Part shown: positions 4,974 through 5,848 of the stretch, in pieces | Layout of the letters: the number at the start of each line of letters is the position of its first letter | Numbering within the stretch: position 1 is the stretch's first letter | Assembly: GCA_027083995.1 (NCBI GenBank) | Contig: JALWME010000057.1 | Span: 1-5,848 of the forward strand | Direction of reading: 5' to 3' | Length of the DNA: 5,848 nt | Source: Sulfurovum sp. | GTDB taxonomy: Bacteria; Campylobacterota; Campylobacteria; Campylobacterales; Sulfurovaceae | Translations under genes and position numbers: made by a program | The notes under the pieces: model-generated | Seen by the model: only the letters and a program-made list of their open reading frames with translations | Told to the model about the DNA's origin: nothing | The model's database searches: none

Positions 4974-5848
4974 AACTTTACCATATTAACAGCTTGTTCA
5001 AAACGCTTGAACCCTTCATCTATTTCATTCTTGGAGATAGTAATACTCGGAAGAAAACGCACCGTATTCCGTCCTGCTTTCAGCACGACTAAGCCCTCTG
5101 CCAAAGCATTTTTGATAACAGTTTGCTGTATCTTGGCACTCTTCGCACGAAGTCCTCGCATAAGCCCCAAGCCTACCTCTTTTTCAAAGAGATTTTCATA
5201 TTTTAAAGCTATTGCCCTTAGTTTCTCTGCAAAATAGAGTAGCGTCTCATCTATCAAGCCATTCTCATACATACCTTTCAATATATCCAATACTACCAAT
5301 CCTGCGGCTGTACTTAAATAGTTACCACCAAAAGTACTCCCATGATCACCTGCACTCAGTACATCTTTGTGCTTCGTCATCACTGCACCTATGGGTACAC
5401 CACCACCAAGACCTTTGGCAAGGGTGATAATATCGGGTTCTATCTCATAGAGATTGGAAGCCAAAAACTCTCCTGTTCTGTAAACACCTGTTTGCACTTC
5501 ATCAACAATGAGTAAAATATCTTTCTCTTTTAAGTGTCGTGCTAATTTTTGTATATCACTTTTTTCAAAAGGCTGTACACCACCTTCGCCTTGTACAAGT
5601 TCAATCAATACAGCTACCGTTTCATCATCTATAGCATGATAGACATCAGCTATAGATTTCTCATAGCTAAAGCCATCTGGATATGGAGAAAAATGTGGCG
5701 TATGAAAACTCTCTTGTCCTGTAGCCTTCACTGTAGTAATGGTACGTCCATGAAAAGAGTGCTCTAACGTAATCACCTTATATCGTTTGTTATCAAACTT
5801 CGTCTCACCATACTTACGTGCTATTTTAATAGCGCCCTCATTTGCTTC
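4970..5848 (-). CDS. argD: Acetylornithine aminotransferase ArgD (class III PLP aminotransferase), C-terminal part, runs off the right edge
   Basis: ArgD converts N-acetylglutamate semialdehyde to N-acetylornithine in arginine synthesis, and often also serves succinyl-diaminopimelate formation for lysine and peptidoglycan. The visible 292 codons are roughly the last three quarters of a protein normally near 390-400 residues. The open frame continues to the window edge: the first visible residues EANEGAIKIARKYG match the family's (SGA)EANE block, so the GTG at 5776 is internal, not the start. Numbering from the first visible residue: HSFHGRT (30-36), DEVQTG (116-121, the Asp that contacts the pyridine nitrogen), the PLP lysine in LAKGLGGGVPIG (K145), HGSTFGGN (169-176), GLMRGL (228-233) and RFLPS (264-268). 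These distinguish ArgD from looser class III relatives, though ornithine aminotransferase is a distant alternative. It is the first visible gene of the operon; its TGA overlaps the tolC-like ATG by 4 bp. Confidence 0.93.
   Translation of the reverse strand, partial: EANEGAIKIARKYGETKFDNKRYKVITLEHSFHGRTITTVKATGQESFHTPHFSPYPDGFSYEKSIADVYHAIDDETVAVLIELVQGEGGVQPFEKSDIQKLARHLKEKDILLIVDEVQTGVYRTGEFLASNLYEIEPDIITLAKGLGGGVPIGAVMTKHKDVLSAGDHGSTFGGNYLSTAAGLVVLDILKGMYENGLIDETLLYFAEKLRAIALKYENLFEKEVGLGLMRGLRAKSAKIQQTVIKNALAEGLVVLKAGRNTVRFLPSITISKNEIDEGFKRFEQAVNMVKL

Noticed and set aside
5774..5776. GTG on the minus strand as the start of argD
   Set aside because: The same frame stays open upstream to the window edge and encodes the conserved EANE block of ArgD, so the GTG codon is an internal valine.

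Overview
The window looks like chromosomal DNA of a Campylobacterota (Epsilonproteobacteria) member, possibly a Sulfurovum or Sulfurimonas relative. This is inferred from the AT-rich, Lys/Ile-rich coding style, short intergenic gaps and tight mixing of unrelated housekeeping genes; no rRNA or other direct marker is present. There is no tRNA, rRNA, CRISPR array, insertion sequence or phage gene. Nearly every base belongs to one of seven genes or to a short regulatory gap.

Layout. (1) Positions 1-349, minus strand: the N-terminal 116 codons of a PlsC-type lysophosphatidate acyltransferase, starting at GTG and running off the left edge. (2) Positions 350-476: a divergent promoter region with a perfect 14-bp inverted repeat between the two promoters. 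(3) Positions 477-2740, plus strand: radA (recombination and branch migration), acpS (holo-ACP synthase) and a small lipoprotein of unknown function with an unusual (Ala-Arg/Lys) tandem repeat. (4) Positions 2747-5848, minus strand and convergent with the lipoprotein gene: argD (partial, runs off the right edge), a TolC-family outer-membrane protein and a MidA/NDUFAF7-type methyltransferase. These three overlap end to start (4 bp and 11 bp) and almost certainly form one operon read argD-tolC-midA.

How they work together. Two genes serve lipid synthesis: PlsC uses acyl chains, and AcpS activates the carrier that delivers them. They flank radA, but nothing shows a joint function. The argD-tolC-midA operon joins arginine/lysine biosynthesis, an envelope channel and an assembly-factor-like methyltransferase, apparently through genome compaction and translational coupling. 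I do not see a convincing new multi-gene system. The most interesting signals are regulatory and small: the palindrome between plsC and radA, a perfect extended -10 placed so that acpS could be made from a leaderless mRNA, an inverted repeat covering the lipoprotein promoter, and the repeat-bearing lipoprotein itself.
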